This document shows, piece by piece, positions 42,838-51,294 of a DNA stretch of 64,000 nt. The stretch is taken from contig NZ_JAHEAG010000011.1 of assembly GCF_018596315.1 (NCBI RefSeq), positions 124,001-188,000 of the forward strand, read 5' to 3'. The notes beneath the pieces are model-generated. The model saw only the letters and a list, made by a program, of their open reading frames with translations. It searched no databases and was not told the DNA's origin. The stretch's first letter is position 1. Each line of letters starts with the position of its first letter. Source of the stretch: Bradyrhizobium sp. SRL28 (GTDB lineage: Bacteria; Pseudomonadota; Alphaproteobacteria; Rhizobiales; Xanthobacteraceae). The position numbers were made by a program, and so were the translations under genes.

Positions 42838-44268
42838 ATGCGCTACCCAACCCTCATTTTGTCCGCCATCTGCTTGGTCTTTACGGCCGGCGCCGCCAGT
42901 GCCGAGAAGCGTGTTGCCTTCGTCGTCGGCAACGGCACCTACAAGAACGTCGCGCCGCTTCCGAATCCTTCCGTTGATGCGAAGGCGATGGCCAGCGCGC
43001 TGCGCAATGTCGGGTTCGAGGTGGTCGAAGGTTCCAATCTCACGCGCGACAAGATGACCGAGCGGCTGCTCGACTTCGGCAAGAAGGCGCAAGGCGCCGA
43101 CGTCGCGCTGTTCTTCTACGCCGGTCACGGCATTGCCATCTCCGGCACCAACTATCTGTTGCCGATCGACGCCGACATCAAATCCGAAATGGACGTCAAG
43201 CTCGGCGCTGCGATCAATATCGACCTCACGCTCGAGCAGACCATGGGCGACGCCAAGGTCAAGCTGGTGTTCCTCGATGCCTGCCGCGACAACCCGTTTG
43301 CGGCGAAGATCAAGTCGAACGCCGCGACCCGCAGCGTCAACGTGCAGACCGGTCTCGCCGAAATGAAGTCCGGCGAAGGCACGCTGATCGCGTTCGCGAC
43401 CGGCCCGGGCCAGACCGCGCTCGATGGCCAGGAAGGCTCCAACAGCCCGTTCACGCGCGCCCTTCTCGCCAACCTCACCCAGCCCGGCATGGAGATCCAG
43501 CAGGCGATGACCAAGGTCCGCGCCCAGGTCAATGAGGAGACCAACAAGGGACAATTGCCCTGGGGTCACACCAACCTGATCGGTACGGTCTATCTGAACG
43601 GCGCGCCCGCGCCCGGAGCCGTGGCGGCTGTAGCGCCGGCAGCGGGAGCTTCAAAGGCGTCGGACGTGGAACTGGAGTTCTGGCGCTCGATCAAGGATTC
43701 CAACAAGCCGGAAGAACTCAACGCCTATCTGACCAACTACCCGAACGGTCAGTTCCGCTCGCTGGCATTGTCGCGCATTGCGTCGCTCGAGAGCGGTGCC
43801 AAGGATGCAACCGCAACCCGCAACCTGAGCACGGGCATTGATCCCGCGACCTTCAAGGATGAAGCCAACCAGACCACCGAGGATCAGATCGGCCTCGACA
43901 AGGGCCAGCGCCGCGACGTGCAGCGCCGCCTCACCGGGCTTGGCTTCGACACCAAGGTCACCGGCCAGTTCGATCAGGGAACCCGCGGCGTGATCACGCG
44001 CTGGCAGGCCGCCCGCGGCTATCCCAAGAGCGGCTACCTCAACAAGCTGCAGCACAAGGCGCTGCTGACCGAGATCGTGGCGGCCGCGCCGACCGCGAGC
44101 ACCGACGAGGAGCGGCCCAAGCGCCGCGCCACCAGCAGCGGCGGCCAGCAGCAGGCACAGCCGCAGCCCCAACCTCAGCCTCAACGCCAATATCAGAGCA
44201 ATCCCGGACCCGATCCGGCCGGCGCCGGGCGCTTCATCGGCGGCGTCGTGGGCGGCATGCTGCGCTGA
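42838..44268 (+). CDS. Secreted caspase-like (peptidase C14) protein with peptidoglycan-binding domain
   Basis: 476 residues from ATG 42838 (CAGGGGG upstream). A signal peptide (to AASA) is followed by the caspase p20-like domain (about 25-250) with the catalytic His in FFYAGHGIAI and the Cys in VFLDACRDNPF. A helical linker follows, then a PG_binding_1-type domain (DVQRRLTGLGFDTKVTGQFDQGTRGVITRWQAARGY, about 355-415) and a Q/P-rich tail. It is probably a periplasmic, Arg/Lys-specific metacaspase-like peptidase held at the cell wall. A bidirectional terminator follows. Confidence 0.92.
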   Translation: MRYPTLILSAICLVFTAGAASAEKRVAFVVGNGTYKNVAPLPNPSVDAKAMASALRNVGFEVVEGSNLTRDKMTERLLDFGKKAQGADVALFFYAGHGIAISGTNYLLPIDADIKSEMDVKLGAAINIDLTLEQTMGDAKVKLVFLDACRDNPFAAKIKSNAATRSVNVQTGLAEMKSGEGTLIAFATGPGQTALDGQEGSNSPFTRALLANLTQPGMEIQQAMTKVRAQVNEETNKGQLPWGHTNLIGTVYLNGAPAPGAVAAVAPAAGASKASDVELEFWRSIKDSNKPEELNAYLTNYPNGQFRSLALSRIASLESGAKDATATRNLSTGIDPATFKDEANQTTEDQIGLDKGQRRDVQRRLTGLGFDTKVTGQFDQGTRGVITRWQAARGYPKSGYLNKLQHKALLTEIVAAAPTASTDEERPKRRATSSGGQQQAQPQPQPQPQRQYQSNPGPDPAGAGRFIGGVVGGMLR

Positions 44269-44288
44269 CCCGCAAGCGACCCATCTAC

Positions 44289-44319
44289 AAAAAGGCCCGG
44301 GTTCATCCCGGGCCTTTTT
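44289..44319. terminator. Bidirectional Rho-independent terminator
   Basis: AAAAAGGCCCGGG, a 5-base loop, then CCCGGGCCTTTTT: a perfect 8-bp GC stem flanked by A5 and T5. It ends both the caspase-like transcript (+) and the cysK/BrnA-like transcript (-). Confidence 0.9.
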
Positions 44320-44361
44320 CATTCTGCGCTTCGTTAAATCAAGATGCGTGCTAGCGGCGAT

Positions 44362-44601
44362 CTATTTGCCCGCGGCCTTTCGCAATGCCTCGTTGATGCG
44401 GTCCTGCCAGCCGGGGCCGCCTTCCTGGAAATATTCCAGCACATCCTGATCGATCCGCAGCGAGACCAGTTCCCTCACGCCGGGAAGCCGGGGCGTCTTC
44501 GGCGGCGCTTCCGCCACCTTGGTGGTGGTGCGCTTGAACGCGGCCTCGGCCTCGGTGCGCGCGTCGTTCAGGGTTCTCGGCCGCCGCGGCTGGTCCGCCA
44601 T
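44362..44601 (-). CDS. BrnA-like antitoxin domain protein
   Basis: 79 residues; the C-terminal half VSLRIDQDVLEYFQEGGPGWQDRINEALRKA matches the ribbon-helix-helix DNA-binding domain of BrnA antitoxins. No BrnT toxin gene is adjacent: the gene lies 2 bp downstream of cysK on the same strand and upstream only of the terminator. It is either an orphan antitoxin or a small regulator co-transcribed with cysK. Confidence 0.75.
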   Translation of the reverse strand: MADQPRRPRTLNDARTEAEAAFKRTTTKVAEAPPKTPRLPGVRELVSLRIDQDVLEYFQEGGPGWQDRINEALRKAAGK

Positions 44602-44603
44602 CG

Positions 44604-45581
44604 CTAGATTCCTTCAAACAGTGCGGTTGACAAATAGCGCTCGGAGAAAGACGGCACGATCGCCAGGATGGTCTTGCCGACGCTCTCGGGCCTTTTGCCG
44701 ATCTCGAGTGCCGCCGCGATCGCAGCGCCCGAGGAAATGCCGCCGGGGATGCCTTCCATGCGCGCCAGTGCGCGCGACATTTCGATCGCCGTCGGGCCGT
44801 TGACCTTGACGATCTCGTCAATGACCGAACGATCCAGGATGTCTGGAACGAAGCCGGCGCCGATGCCCTGAATCTTGTGCGGCGTATGCTGCCCGCCCGA
44901 CAGCACCGGGCTTTCTTCCGGCTCGACGGCGACCACCCGCAATGACGGCTTGCGCGGCTTCAGCACCTGACCGACGCCGGTGATGGTGCCGCCGGTGCCG
45001 ACGCCTGCGACGAAGAAATCGATGTTGCCGCCGGTATCGTTCCAGATCTCTTCCGCCGTGGTGCGGCGGTGAATTTCGGGGTTGGCGAGGTTCTTGAACT
45101 GTTGCGGCATTACCGCGTTGGGCGTGGTGCGTACCAGTTCCTCCGCGGTCGCGATCGAACCCTTCATGCCCTGGGCTGCCGGCGTCAGGATGATCTCGGC
45201 GCCGAGGAAGGCCAGCATCTTGCGCCGCTCGATCGACATCGACTCCGGCATCACCAGTTTCAGCCGGTAGCCGCGCGAGGCCGCGACAAAGGCGAGCGCA
45301 ATGCCGGTATTGCCTGATGTCGGCTCGATCAGCACGGTGTCGGCATTGATCACGCCGGCCTTCTCCATCGCAATCACCATCGCCGCGCCAATGCGGTCTT
45401 TGACGCTCGCGGCGGGATTGAAATATTCGAGCTTGGCCAGGATGGTTGCGCTAACACCATGCGCCTCCGGCAATTTGCGCAAGCGGACGATCGGGGTGTC
45501 GCCGATCGCATCGACGATGGAGTCGAAAACCCGCCCCCGCCCCGGACGTTGCACTGCACTCGCGGCTGGTGACGCATCCAT
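44604..45581 (-). CDS. cysK: Cysteine synthase A
   Basis: 325 residues. PLP-binding Lys is in NPAASVKDRI, the asparagine loop in PTSGNTGIALA, the phosphate loop in GTGGTITGVG, and the C-terminal SSGAA stretch is conserved. It catalyses O-acetylserine + sulfide to cysteine. The start ATG 45581 leaves a 15-residue N-terminal extension before the conserved DAIGDTPIVRL. The BrnA-like gene follows 2 bp downstream. Confidence 0.96.
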   Translation of the reverse strand: MDASPAASAVQRPGRGRVFDSIVDAIGDTPIVRLRKLPEAHGVSATILAKLEYFNPAASVKDRIGAAMVIAMEKAGVINADTVLIEPTSGNTGIALAFVAASRGYRLKLVMPESMSIERRKMLAFLGAEIILTPAAQGMKGSIATAEELVRTTPNAVMPQQFKNLANPEIHRRTTAEEIWNDTGGNIDFFVAGVGTGGTITGVGQVLKPRKPSLRVVAVEPEESPVLSGGQHTPHKIQGIGAGFVPDILDRSVIDEIVKVNGPTAIEMSRALARMEGIPGGISSGAAIAAALEIGKRPESVGKTILAIVPSFSERYLSTALFEGI

Positions 45582-45814
45582 CTCAACACTCCTGTAACGA
45601 TCATGTGCGGGGAATTGGCGATTGTCCTTACTTAGGAGGCGGCCGCCTCAATGCGCAAGCCGGAATTGCCGCGGCGACGAGTTCGCTGCAATGCAAAACA
45701 AGAACGTCACTAAATATCGCGAAATCAACGCATTTGTGTTGCGACAACGTCAAAGATTTCGGACTATACTTTGGTAGTGAGTTGAGCCAGAGGTGCGGAT
45801 CGTAAGGAGGTCAC

Positions 45815-46030
45815 ATGCCAGCTATTGCTGAAATCCTGTCGACCGTAGCGTATAAGCCCGATCCGCGCGGGTGCGATCTGCCGACGTGCCCTGTGTGCGC
45901 TGACACCATGGTGGCAGCGGAAGCTTCCGCCTACCTCAACGACAACGTGATCAGCTATCTCTGGACCTGCGACACCTGCGGTTACGGCTTCGTGACCAAG
46001 CATTCGGTCAAGAGGTTCGCCTGTAATTGA
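45815..46030 (+). CDS. Small zinc-ribbon-like protein
   Basis: 71 residues, AAGGAGGTCAC directly before the ATG, an excellent ribosome binding site. Two CxxC pairs (LPTCPVCADTM and WTCDTCGYGF) can form a zinc ribbon. The N-terminus (MPAIAEILSTVAYKP) is helical. Conserved-looking in rhizobia, function unknown; possibly nucleic-acid or protein binding through the ribbon. Confidence 0.8.
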   Translation: MPAIAEILSTVAYKPDPRGCDLPTCPVCADTMVAAEASAYLNDNVISYLWTCDTCGYGFVTKHSVKRFACN

Positions 46031-46102
46031 GCTGTGAGCTCTATCGTATAGCAATGTCACCGCGCGCCCGTTCGGCGCGCGTTTGTTTTGGTCCTGAAAT
46101 TT

Positions 46103-46714
46103 CTATCCGTTCCGCTGCGCCCGCCGAATTTCGGTCGGGGGACGCTTGTACACCTCTGCAAAGACCGCATTGAATCGGCGCAGGCTGCGGAAGCCCGCCA
46201 GCAACGCAATCTCGATCATCGGCAATTTGGTATCATCTAAAAGTCGCTTCGCCCGCTGCACGCGTGCCGTCCTGGCAATCTGACCGGGGCTGGCACCGAG
46301 ATGCTTGTCGAATAATCGGGACAGATGTCGTGCCCCCACCCCGAGGCTGGACGCGAGCACTTCAACAGGCGCGCGATCGAGTGTGCCTTCACTGATCAGC
46401 CGGACCGCACGTTCGACGGTCGCCAATGAGCCCTTCCATGCCGGAGAGAATGGCGCCGTCTCTGGCCGGCAACGCAGACACGGCCGAAATCCTGCGCGCT
46501 CCGCCGCCGCTGCCGACGGATAAAATGTCACGTTTTCCGCCTTCGCGGGGCGAACCGGGCAGACCGGACGACAGTAGATGCGCGTTGTCCTGACACCTGA
46601 GAAGAACTGACCGTCAAATCGTCGATCGCGGCTGACGCGCGCCCTCTCGCAGGCTGCTACGTCCAGATTGCCAACGCTCCTTGCCGACGACCGAGTCCGT
46701 TTGCGGCGAGCCAT
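46103..46714 (-). CDS. Ada-type regulator, Ada zinc domain plus AraC HTH only
   Basis: 203 residues. The Ada metal-binding domain has its four cysteines (TRIYCRPVCPVRPAKAENVTFY...AAERAGFRPCLRCRPE), the first being the methyl acceptor for phosphotriesters. An AraC helix-turn-helix pair follows (LEVLASSLGVGARHLSRLF, then MIEIALLAGFRSLRRFNAVFAEVYKRPPTEIRR). Here the protein ends at that point, like AdaA. In many relatives the same two domains continue into an AlkA glycosylase domain, which is absent. It is divergent from the MFS gene by 47 bp. Confidence 0.88.
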   Translation of the reverse strand: MARRKRTRSSARSVGNLDVAACERARVSRDRRFDGQFFSGVRTTRIYCRPVCPVRPAKAENVTFYPSAAAAERAGFRPCLRCRPETAPFSPAWKGSLATVERAVRLISEGTLDRAPVEVLASSLGVGARHLSRLFDKHLGASPGQIARTARVQRAKRLLDDTKLPMIEIALLAGFRSLRRFNAVFAEVYKRPPTEIRRAQRNG

Positions 46715-46760
46715 CGCACACTCCCGATGTTACGTCGCAGCCATCTTATGTTTCGGGAGC

Positions 46761-48029
46761 ATGGAAACAATGGTCGCCGCGCGCCGGTTCTTTGGATGGT
46801 CGGTTGCCTGGTCAGCGTTCGCGATCGCCGTGTTTGCCTGGGGCACTGGCTTCTATGGTCCCTCGGTGTTTCTTCAATCGCTGCACGAAATGCGAGGCTG
46901 GCCCATCTCGCAGATTTCAATGGCCATCACCGCCCACTTCCTGCTCAGCGCGATCGTCATCGCCTGCTTGCCGGAGATTCATCACGGGGTTGGAATCGCC
47001 AAAACGACGTTCCTGGGCGCGGTGCTCACGGCGGCTGGGCTGATCTTGTGGTCCAGCTCACGCGAGTCGTGGCAGTTGTTCGTCGCGGCAATCCCAAGCG
47101 GGGCCGGTTGGGCCATGACGAGCGGCGCGGCACTGAATGCCATCGTGGCAAGATGGTTCGATCGCGACCGGCCAATCGCGATCGCACTTGCGTTCAATGG
47201 CGCCAGCGTCGGCGGCGTGCTGTTCGTGCCGATGTGGGTCAGCCTGATACGATCGATCGGATTCCCATCCGCAGCACTTCTGGTCGGCGGCTGCATGGTC
47301 GCCATGGTCGGATACCTCAGCGTCAGGTTCTTGGCCAAGGCTCCCGAAGATATGGCTCCCGAAGACATGGCTCCCGAAGACATGGGGCTGGCGCCAGACG
47401 GCGACGCATCGCATCAGGCGGAAGCAAGACCGACGCCGAGACGGACCCGCATCGAGATCGTTCGATCCTGGCGCTTCATCACGATTTCGGCAGCTTTCTC
47501 GCTCGGACTCTTCGCGCAAATCGGCCTGCTGGCCCATCTGGTGGCTCGTCTTTCGCCGGAGCTTGGAATTGAGCATGCCGGGTTTCTTGTCAGCCTGGCA
47601 ACGGTATGCGCCGTCATTGGCCGGACAGCGGCCGGCAAGTGGATTGGCGGGCATGATCGCCGGCTCGCGGCTGCCGCCAACTTTGCCGTGCAGATCGTCG
47701 GTGTCCTGTTGTTGATTTTCGGCAGCGGACCGGTGGGTCTCACGCTTGGGTGCGTTCTGTTCGGTCTCGGAATCGGCAATCTGACCTCGCTCCCGCCATT
47801 GATCGTCCAGAAGGAATTCGAACGCGAGGATGTCGCCACTGCCGTGGCGCTGATTATTGCGATCAACCAGGGAGTATTTGCATTCGCACCCGCAATCATT
47901 GGCGCGATGCGGGACACGACAGCGAATTATCAGTTGCCGTTCGCGCTCATTGCCCTGATCCAGCTTCTGGCAGCCGTAATTATCCTGCTTGGCCGGAGGT
48001 CCACACGCGCTCCGGCGACTTCACCCTAG
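46761..48029 (+). CDS. MFS transporter
   Basis: 422 residues from ATG 46761 with 12 membrane helices and the major-facilitator pattern (GWSVAWSAFAIAVFAWGTGFYGPSVFL; SGAGWAMTSGAALNAIVARWFDRDRPIAI). The central cytoplasmic loop holds a perfect 5-residue repeat, APEDM three times (47338-47382). Closest in design to oxalate/formate-antiporter-like or monocarboxylate-type MFS proteins; substrate unknown. It is convergent with tgt, overlapping by 4 bp. Confidence 0.88.
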   Translation: METMVAARRFFGWSVAWSAFAIAVFAWGTGFYGPSVFLQSLHEMRGWPISQISMAITAHFLLSAIVIACLPEIHHGVGIAKTTFLGAVLTAAGLILWSSSRESWQLFVAAIPSGAGWAMTSGAALNAIVARWFDRDRPIAIALAFNGASVGGVLFVPMWVSLIRSIGFPSAALLVGGCMVAMVGYLSVRFLAKAPEDMAPEDMAPEDMGLAPDGDASHQAEARPTPRRTRIEIVRSWRFITISAAFSLGLFAQIGLLAHLVARLSPELGIEHAGFLVSLATVCAVIGRTAAGKWIGGHDRRLAAAANFAVQIVGVLLLIFGSGPVGLTLGCVLFGLGIGNLTSLPPLIVQKEFEREDVATAVALIIAINQGVFAFAPAIIGAMRDTTANYQLPFALIALIQLLAAVIILLGRRSTRAPATSP

Positions 48030-49159
48030 CGCGGCGGTATATCGCCCTTCGCCCAACCGGCGCGCGTTTGCTTTCGGAATGTCTCGAACGTCCCGCCAGC
48101 GATCGCCGCGCGGATGCCCTGCATCAGGTGCTGGTAATACGCGACGTTGATTTCCGACAGCAGCATCGCGCCCAGCGTCTCCCCCGACCTGACCAGATGA
48201 TGCAGATAGGCGCGCGAGATGTCGCGCGTCGAGGGCCATTCGCTTTCCTCGTCGAGCGGCCGCGGATCGTCGGCATGACGGGCGTTGCGCAGATTGATCT
48301 GGCCGAAGCGGGTGAACGCCATGCCGTGGCGGCCGTTGCGGGTCGGCATCACGCAATCGAACATATCGATGCCGCGCGCCACGGATTCCAGCAGGTCCTC
48401 GGGTGTGCCGACGCCCATCAGATAGCGCGGGCGATCCGCCGGCAGCGCCGGCGCGGTTTCCTCGACCATCGCCAGCATCACCGCCTGCGGCTCGCCGACC
48501 GCAAGTCCGCCGATCGCATAGCCGTGGAAATCGATCTCGACCAGCTCGCGCGCGCTGATGTGGCGCATCTCGGGAATGTCGCCTCCCTGCACGATGCCGA
48601 ACAGCATGTAGCCATCAGGCGCGCTCTCGAACGCCCGCTTGCTGCGCTCGGCCCAGCGCAGCGACAGCCGCATCGCGCGCTCGATGTCGTCGCGTCCGGC
48701 CGGCAGCCGCACGCACTCGTCCATCTGCATGGCGATGTCGGCGCCGAGCAGCCGCTGCACCTCGATCGAACGCTCGGGCGACAGCTCGACCTTGGCGCCG
48801 TCGATATGCGAACGGAAGGTCACGGCCTTCTCGCTCACCTTGCGCAGGTCCGACAGCGACATCACCTGGAAGCCGCCGGAGTCCGTCAGCATCGGGCCGT
48901 TCCAGCCGGTGAAGGTCTGCAGGCCCCCGAGCGCTGCGATCCGCTCGGCGCCCGGCCGCAGCATCAGATGATAGGTGTTGCCGAGCACGATATCGGCGCC
49001 GGCATCGCGCACCTCGCGCCAGTGCATGCCCTTCATCGCGCCGGCGGTGCCGACCGGCATGAAGGCCGGCGTGCGCACCACGCCATGCGGCGTCGTCAGG
49101 CGCCCGGTGCGGGCATTGCCGTCGGCGGCGAGCAACTCGAAATGATTGGGCAGACTCAT
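48026..49159 (-). CDS. tgt: Queuine tRNA-ribosyltransferase
   Basis: 377 residues from ATG 49159. The catalytic aspartates lie in LTDSGGFQVMSLS and MFDCVMPTRNGRHG; the substrate-binding GNTYHLMLRPG and GGLAVGEPQ are clear. One feature stands out: the C-terminal zinc site expected as CxCxxC is not visible as such here; the ending reads TFRSHIDGAK...ISRAYLHHLVRSGETLGAML, and the region around NARHADDPRPLDEESEWPS lacks the cysteine pairs. It exchanges guanine for preQ1 in tRNA anticodons. The frame extends 39 codons upstream without a conserved reading. Confidence 0.93.
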   Translation of the reverse strand: MSLPNHFELLAADGNARTGRLTTPHGVVRTPAFMPVGTAGAMKGMHWREVRDAGADIVLGNTYHLMLRPGAERIAALGGLQTFTGWNGPMLTDSGGFQVMSLSDLRKVSEKAVTFRSHIDGAKVELSPERSIEVQRLLGADIAMQMDECVRLPAGRDDIERAMRLSLRWAERSKRAFESAPDGYMLFGIVQGGDIPEMRHISARELVEIDFHGYAIGGLAVGEPQAVMLAMVEETAPALPADRPRYLMGVGTPEDLLESVARGIDMFDCVMPTRNGRHGMAFTRFGQINLRNARHADDPRPLDEESEWPSTRDISRAYLHHLVRSGETLGAMLLSEINVAYYQHLMQGIRAAIAGGTFETFRKQTRAGWAKGDIPPR

Positions 49160-49348
49160 GGCGCTGCTTATTGCGTGCCAAGAACGGCCAATCAACCGCC
49201 CAGTGGATGAAATCTGACGCTTGGTGCCCAACACGGAAGCACTCGGGCTCCCTTGCTGTTGGATAAAACTCGGCACTTTACCTCAGTTGTTGCGGCGCGA
49301 TATTACGGTTGCGATTGTGGGGAAAGCGAAGGTCGGCGGCGGTATGGA

Positions 49349-49921
49349 CTAGCGACGTCCTGATCGCTTGAAATCGGCGACCTGAAGCTTCTCCCCGGAA
49401 AGCTTGCCCCCGGCGTGCAGGCTGCTGCAATACCACCAGACCTCCCATTGTCTCCAAGCCAGAAACATTCCGGTTTCCCTGCACTCCTGGTAGGTTTTGT
49501 AGTTGCCTACGTTTCTGCAGGTTGTCGATAACGTAAAATCCCCTGATGACCCGGAGCATCCGTTCCACGGTTGGTTGCCGTGTTTGAAGCTTGTTTGGCA
49601 GCCGTCGGTGCAACTGCTGGAAGTCTTCTCAATCGCGGCAATCCTCGCCATCACTGAACCGGGGGCCGGCTTTTGAGCTGATGTCGGTGGCGTTTGAGCG
49701 GCTGGCGATGTCGGGCGAGCTGCAACCGTGTTTGCCACCGGCGGCGCCTGCCTCTGTGGTCTTGCCACCGGCCTTGCGACCTGCTTCGGCGCCACGACCG
49801 TGATGCCGGGAAGCTGGTTGGTGGAGCCTGTTGCGGTTTGCGCGACTGCCGTGCCGTTCAGCAATACGGTCGACAGGAGAGCGACAGCTGAGGGCGCGAC
49901 AAGGCTCGATGACATTCTCAT
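49349..49921 (-). CDS. Secreted Cys-rich protein, paralogue A
   Basis: 190 residues from ATG 49921 (GGGAGAA upstream). A signal peptide (to VAQT) and a Pro/Gln-rich linker (about 30-90) lead to a C-terminal domain with six cysteines (SSCTDGCQTSF, NGCSGSSG, TTCRNVGNYKTYQECRETG, WWYCSSLHAGG). It is a paralogue of the gene immediately upstream (49989-50543), with the same order of domains, the same signal peptide start MRMSSSLVAPSAV and near-identical 5' sequence. A tandem duplication of an exported protein of unknown role. Confidence 0.8.
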   Translation of the reverse strand: MRMSSSLVAPSAVALLSTVLLNGTAVAQTATGSTNQLPGITVVAPKQVARPVARPQRQAPPVANTVAARPTSPAAQTPPTSAQKPAPGSVMARIAAIEKTSSSCTDGCQTSFKHGNQPWNGCSGSSGDFTLSTTCRNVGNYKTYQECRETGMFLAWRQWEVWWYCSSLHAGGKLSGEKLQVADFKRSGRR

Positions 49922-49988
49922 AACTCGTTCTCCCAAATCATGACGGACCGGGTTCAGCTGTCCGCTATTGAGCGTTGATACGCATACG

Positions 49989-50543
49989 CTACCTGTTTCG
50001 ATTCTCTGCGGTGACCCGAAATTTTCCCCCAGCCAGCATGCCGTTGCAATACCACCAGGATCGTCGTTGGTCCCAGCCCAGGAACATTTTGGTTTCTACG
50101 CATTGCACGTAGTCCCTGTGAGTGAGTGTGTCTTTGCAGGTTGCTGAGAAAACTGAGTTCCATCCCGTCGATTCGCTGCATCCAACCCAAGGGTCCTTGC
50201 CGCGTTTGAAGCTTGACTCGCAACCATCGTTGCAACTGCTGGCCTCTCTCTTGAGCCGGGCAAGCTTCACCATGACAGGCCCCCGCGCAGCCGACGGCGT
50301 CCCTCCCGCTGTTTGAGCCGTCGTCCGGGTGGCCAGCCCTCTCCGGGGACCTGCACCGGTGTTTGCCGCCCGCTGCTGCCTCTGTGGCGGTCTCGCCTTT
50401 TGCTCCGGCGCCGTGACCGTGACGCTGGGAAGCGTGGAGCTTGGCGTGGTTTGCGAGGCTGCCGTGCCGCTTAGGCCGCACAATAACGAAGCTGACAGGA
50501 TCGCGACAGCTGAGGGCGCGACAAGGCTCGATGACATTCTCAT
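49989..50543 (-). CDS. Secreted Cys-rich protein, paralogue B
   Basis: 184 residues from ATG 50543 (GGGAGAA upstream). Signal peptide and a linker rich in Thr/Pro/Arg, then the same C-terminal domain (SSCNDGCESSFKRGKDPWVGCSESTG, ATCKDTLTHRDYVQCVETKMFLGWDQRRSWWYCNG). It lies divergent from the response-regulator region that starts after 50589 and could be a target of that system (inference from layout only). Confidence 0.8.
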   Translation of the reverse strand: MRMSSSLVAPSAVAILSASLLCGLSGTAASQTTPSSTLPSVTVTAPEQKARPPQRQQRAANTGAGPRRGLATRTTAQTAGGTPSAARGPVMVKLARLKREASSCNDGCESSFKRGKDPWVGCSESTGWNSVFSATCKDTLTHRDYVQCVETKMFLGWDQRRSWWYCNGMLAGGKFRVTAENRNR

Positions 50544-50588
50544 GACTTGTTCTCCCAAATCCGGAAATAAACGCCGTCCCGGTGCGGA

Positions 50589-50776
50589 AGGAAGAGAAGC
50601 ATCACTGGAAGTGTTCAATGTATCTCGCGAATTTCCGCGCGTGTCCGTTTTGAAATTTTCTATGTCGGGCCGGCAGGACGATACATTACGTTACAAAATA
50701 GGATGTCGCTTGCCTCGGCGGTTGGGTACTCTGGCGTGTATGGGAAATCCGGACCACATTTTCATCGTCGATTTGC
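50589..50776. repeat. Duplicated response-regulator upstream region, copy 1
   Basis: About 188 bp that aligns with 51295-51483 at high identity (landmarks: CATCACTGGAAG, TATCTCGCGAATTTCCGCG, CAGGACGATACATTA, GGGTACTCTGGCGTGTATGGG). It covers the promoter/leader and first nine codons of a response-regulator gene. This copy leads into the dead fragment at 50740. Confidence 0.85.
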
Positions 50777-50871
50777 CCGCGGGTAACACGGCGCAACGGT
50801 CGTGGATGGCCGACGGCCGGGCAAGCGGATCATGGACGCGACGGCGGCGAAACGCCCGGCGGCTCATGTAA
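50740..50871 (+). pseudogene. Dead 5' fragment of a response-regulator gene
   Basis: From ATG 50740 the frame starts like an OmpR-type receiver (MGNPDHIFIVD) but turns into unrelated sequence (LPAGNTAQRSW...) and ends with TAA at 50869-50871 after 43 residues. It is the upstream copy of the duplicated region; the receiver and output domains are missing. Confidence 0.7.
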
Positions 50872-50946
50872 GCAGACGAGCGCTTCTAGCCCGCTCCGAA
50901 TCTATCGACCGGACTGGCAACGTCGATCGAGAAGGAGCTTGCGGCA

Positions 50947-51195
50947 TCATACACGAGGAGGACACAGAATATACGGCCTCACGCTATCCACTCTCAGTCT
51001 GAGGCACGCGATCTCCTTGTCGGAAAGGGGTCGCTGGGCGGTCCTTTTGTCTTCCCGAACGATACCCGGATAGCGCAGGATGGCCTCTTCCGCGTCACCA
51101 ACCTCAAGCGTTCCAACCGCAAAGAATCTGGGATCAGGCTCCCGTTCCGGCCTCAAGCGAACCTCGACGAGCCAACCACATTTCGCAAGTCCCAT
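50947..51195 (-). CDS. Hypothetical protein, 82 residues
   Basis: From ATG 51195 the product is a small alpha/beta protein (MGLAKCGWLVEVRLRPEREPDPRFFAVGTLEVGDAEEAIL..., LSDKEIACLRLRVDSVRPY). The pattern (F-A-V-G, D-A-E-E-A-I, L-S-x-x-E-I, V-R-P-Y) recalls short rhizobial proteins of unknown function. It lies between the two copies of the duplicated regulator promoter, on the opposite strand. Confidence 0.5.
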   Translation of the reverse strand: MGLAKCGWLVEVRLRPEREPDPRFFAVGTLEVGDAEEAILRYPGIVREDKRTAQRPLSDKEIACLRLRVDSVRPYILCPPRV

Positions 51196-51294
51196 TACCC
51201 CCGATCCATCTCCACACGACTGTGCTTCCAGACCGACTTGGCTGGGTATCGGATGTAAATTTTGGGGGCTCGGTATCGGCACCGGCATGGCCAC

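Noticed and set aside
47750..49210. 486-codon open frame on the + strand
   Set aside because: Antisense shadow of tgt, with no recognisable motif and a composition typical of reversed GC-rich codons.
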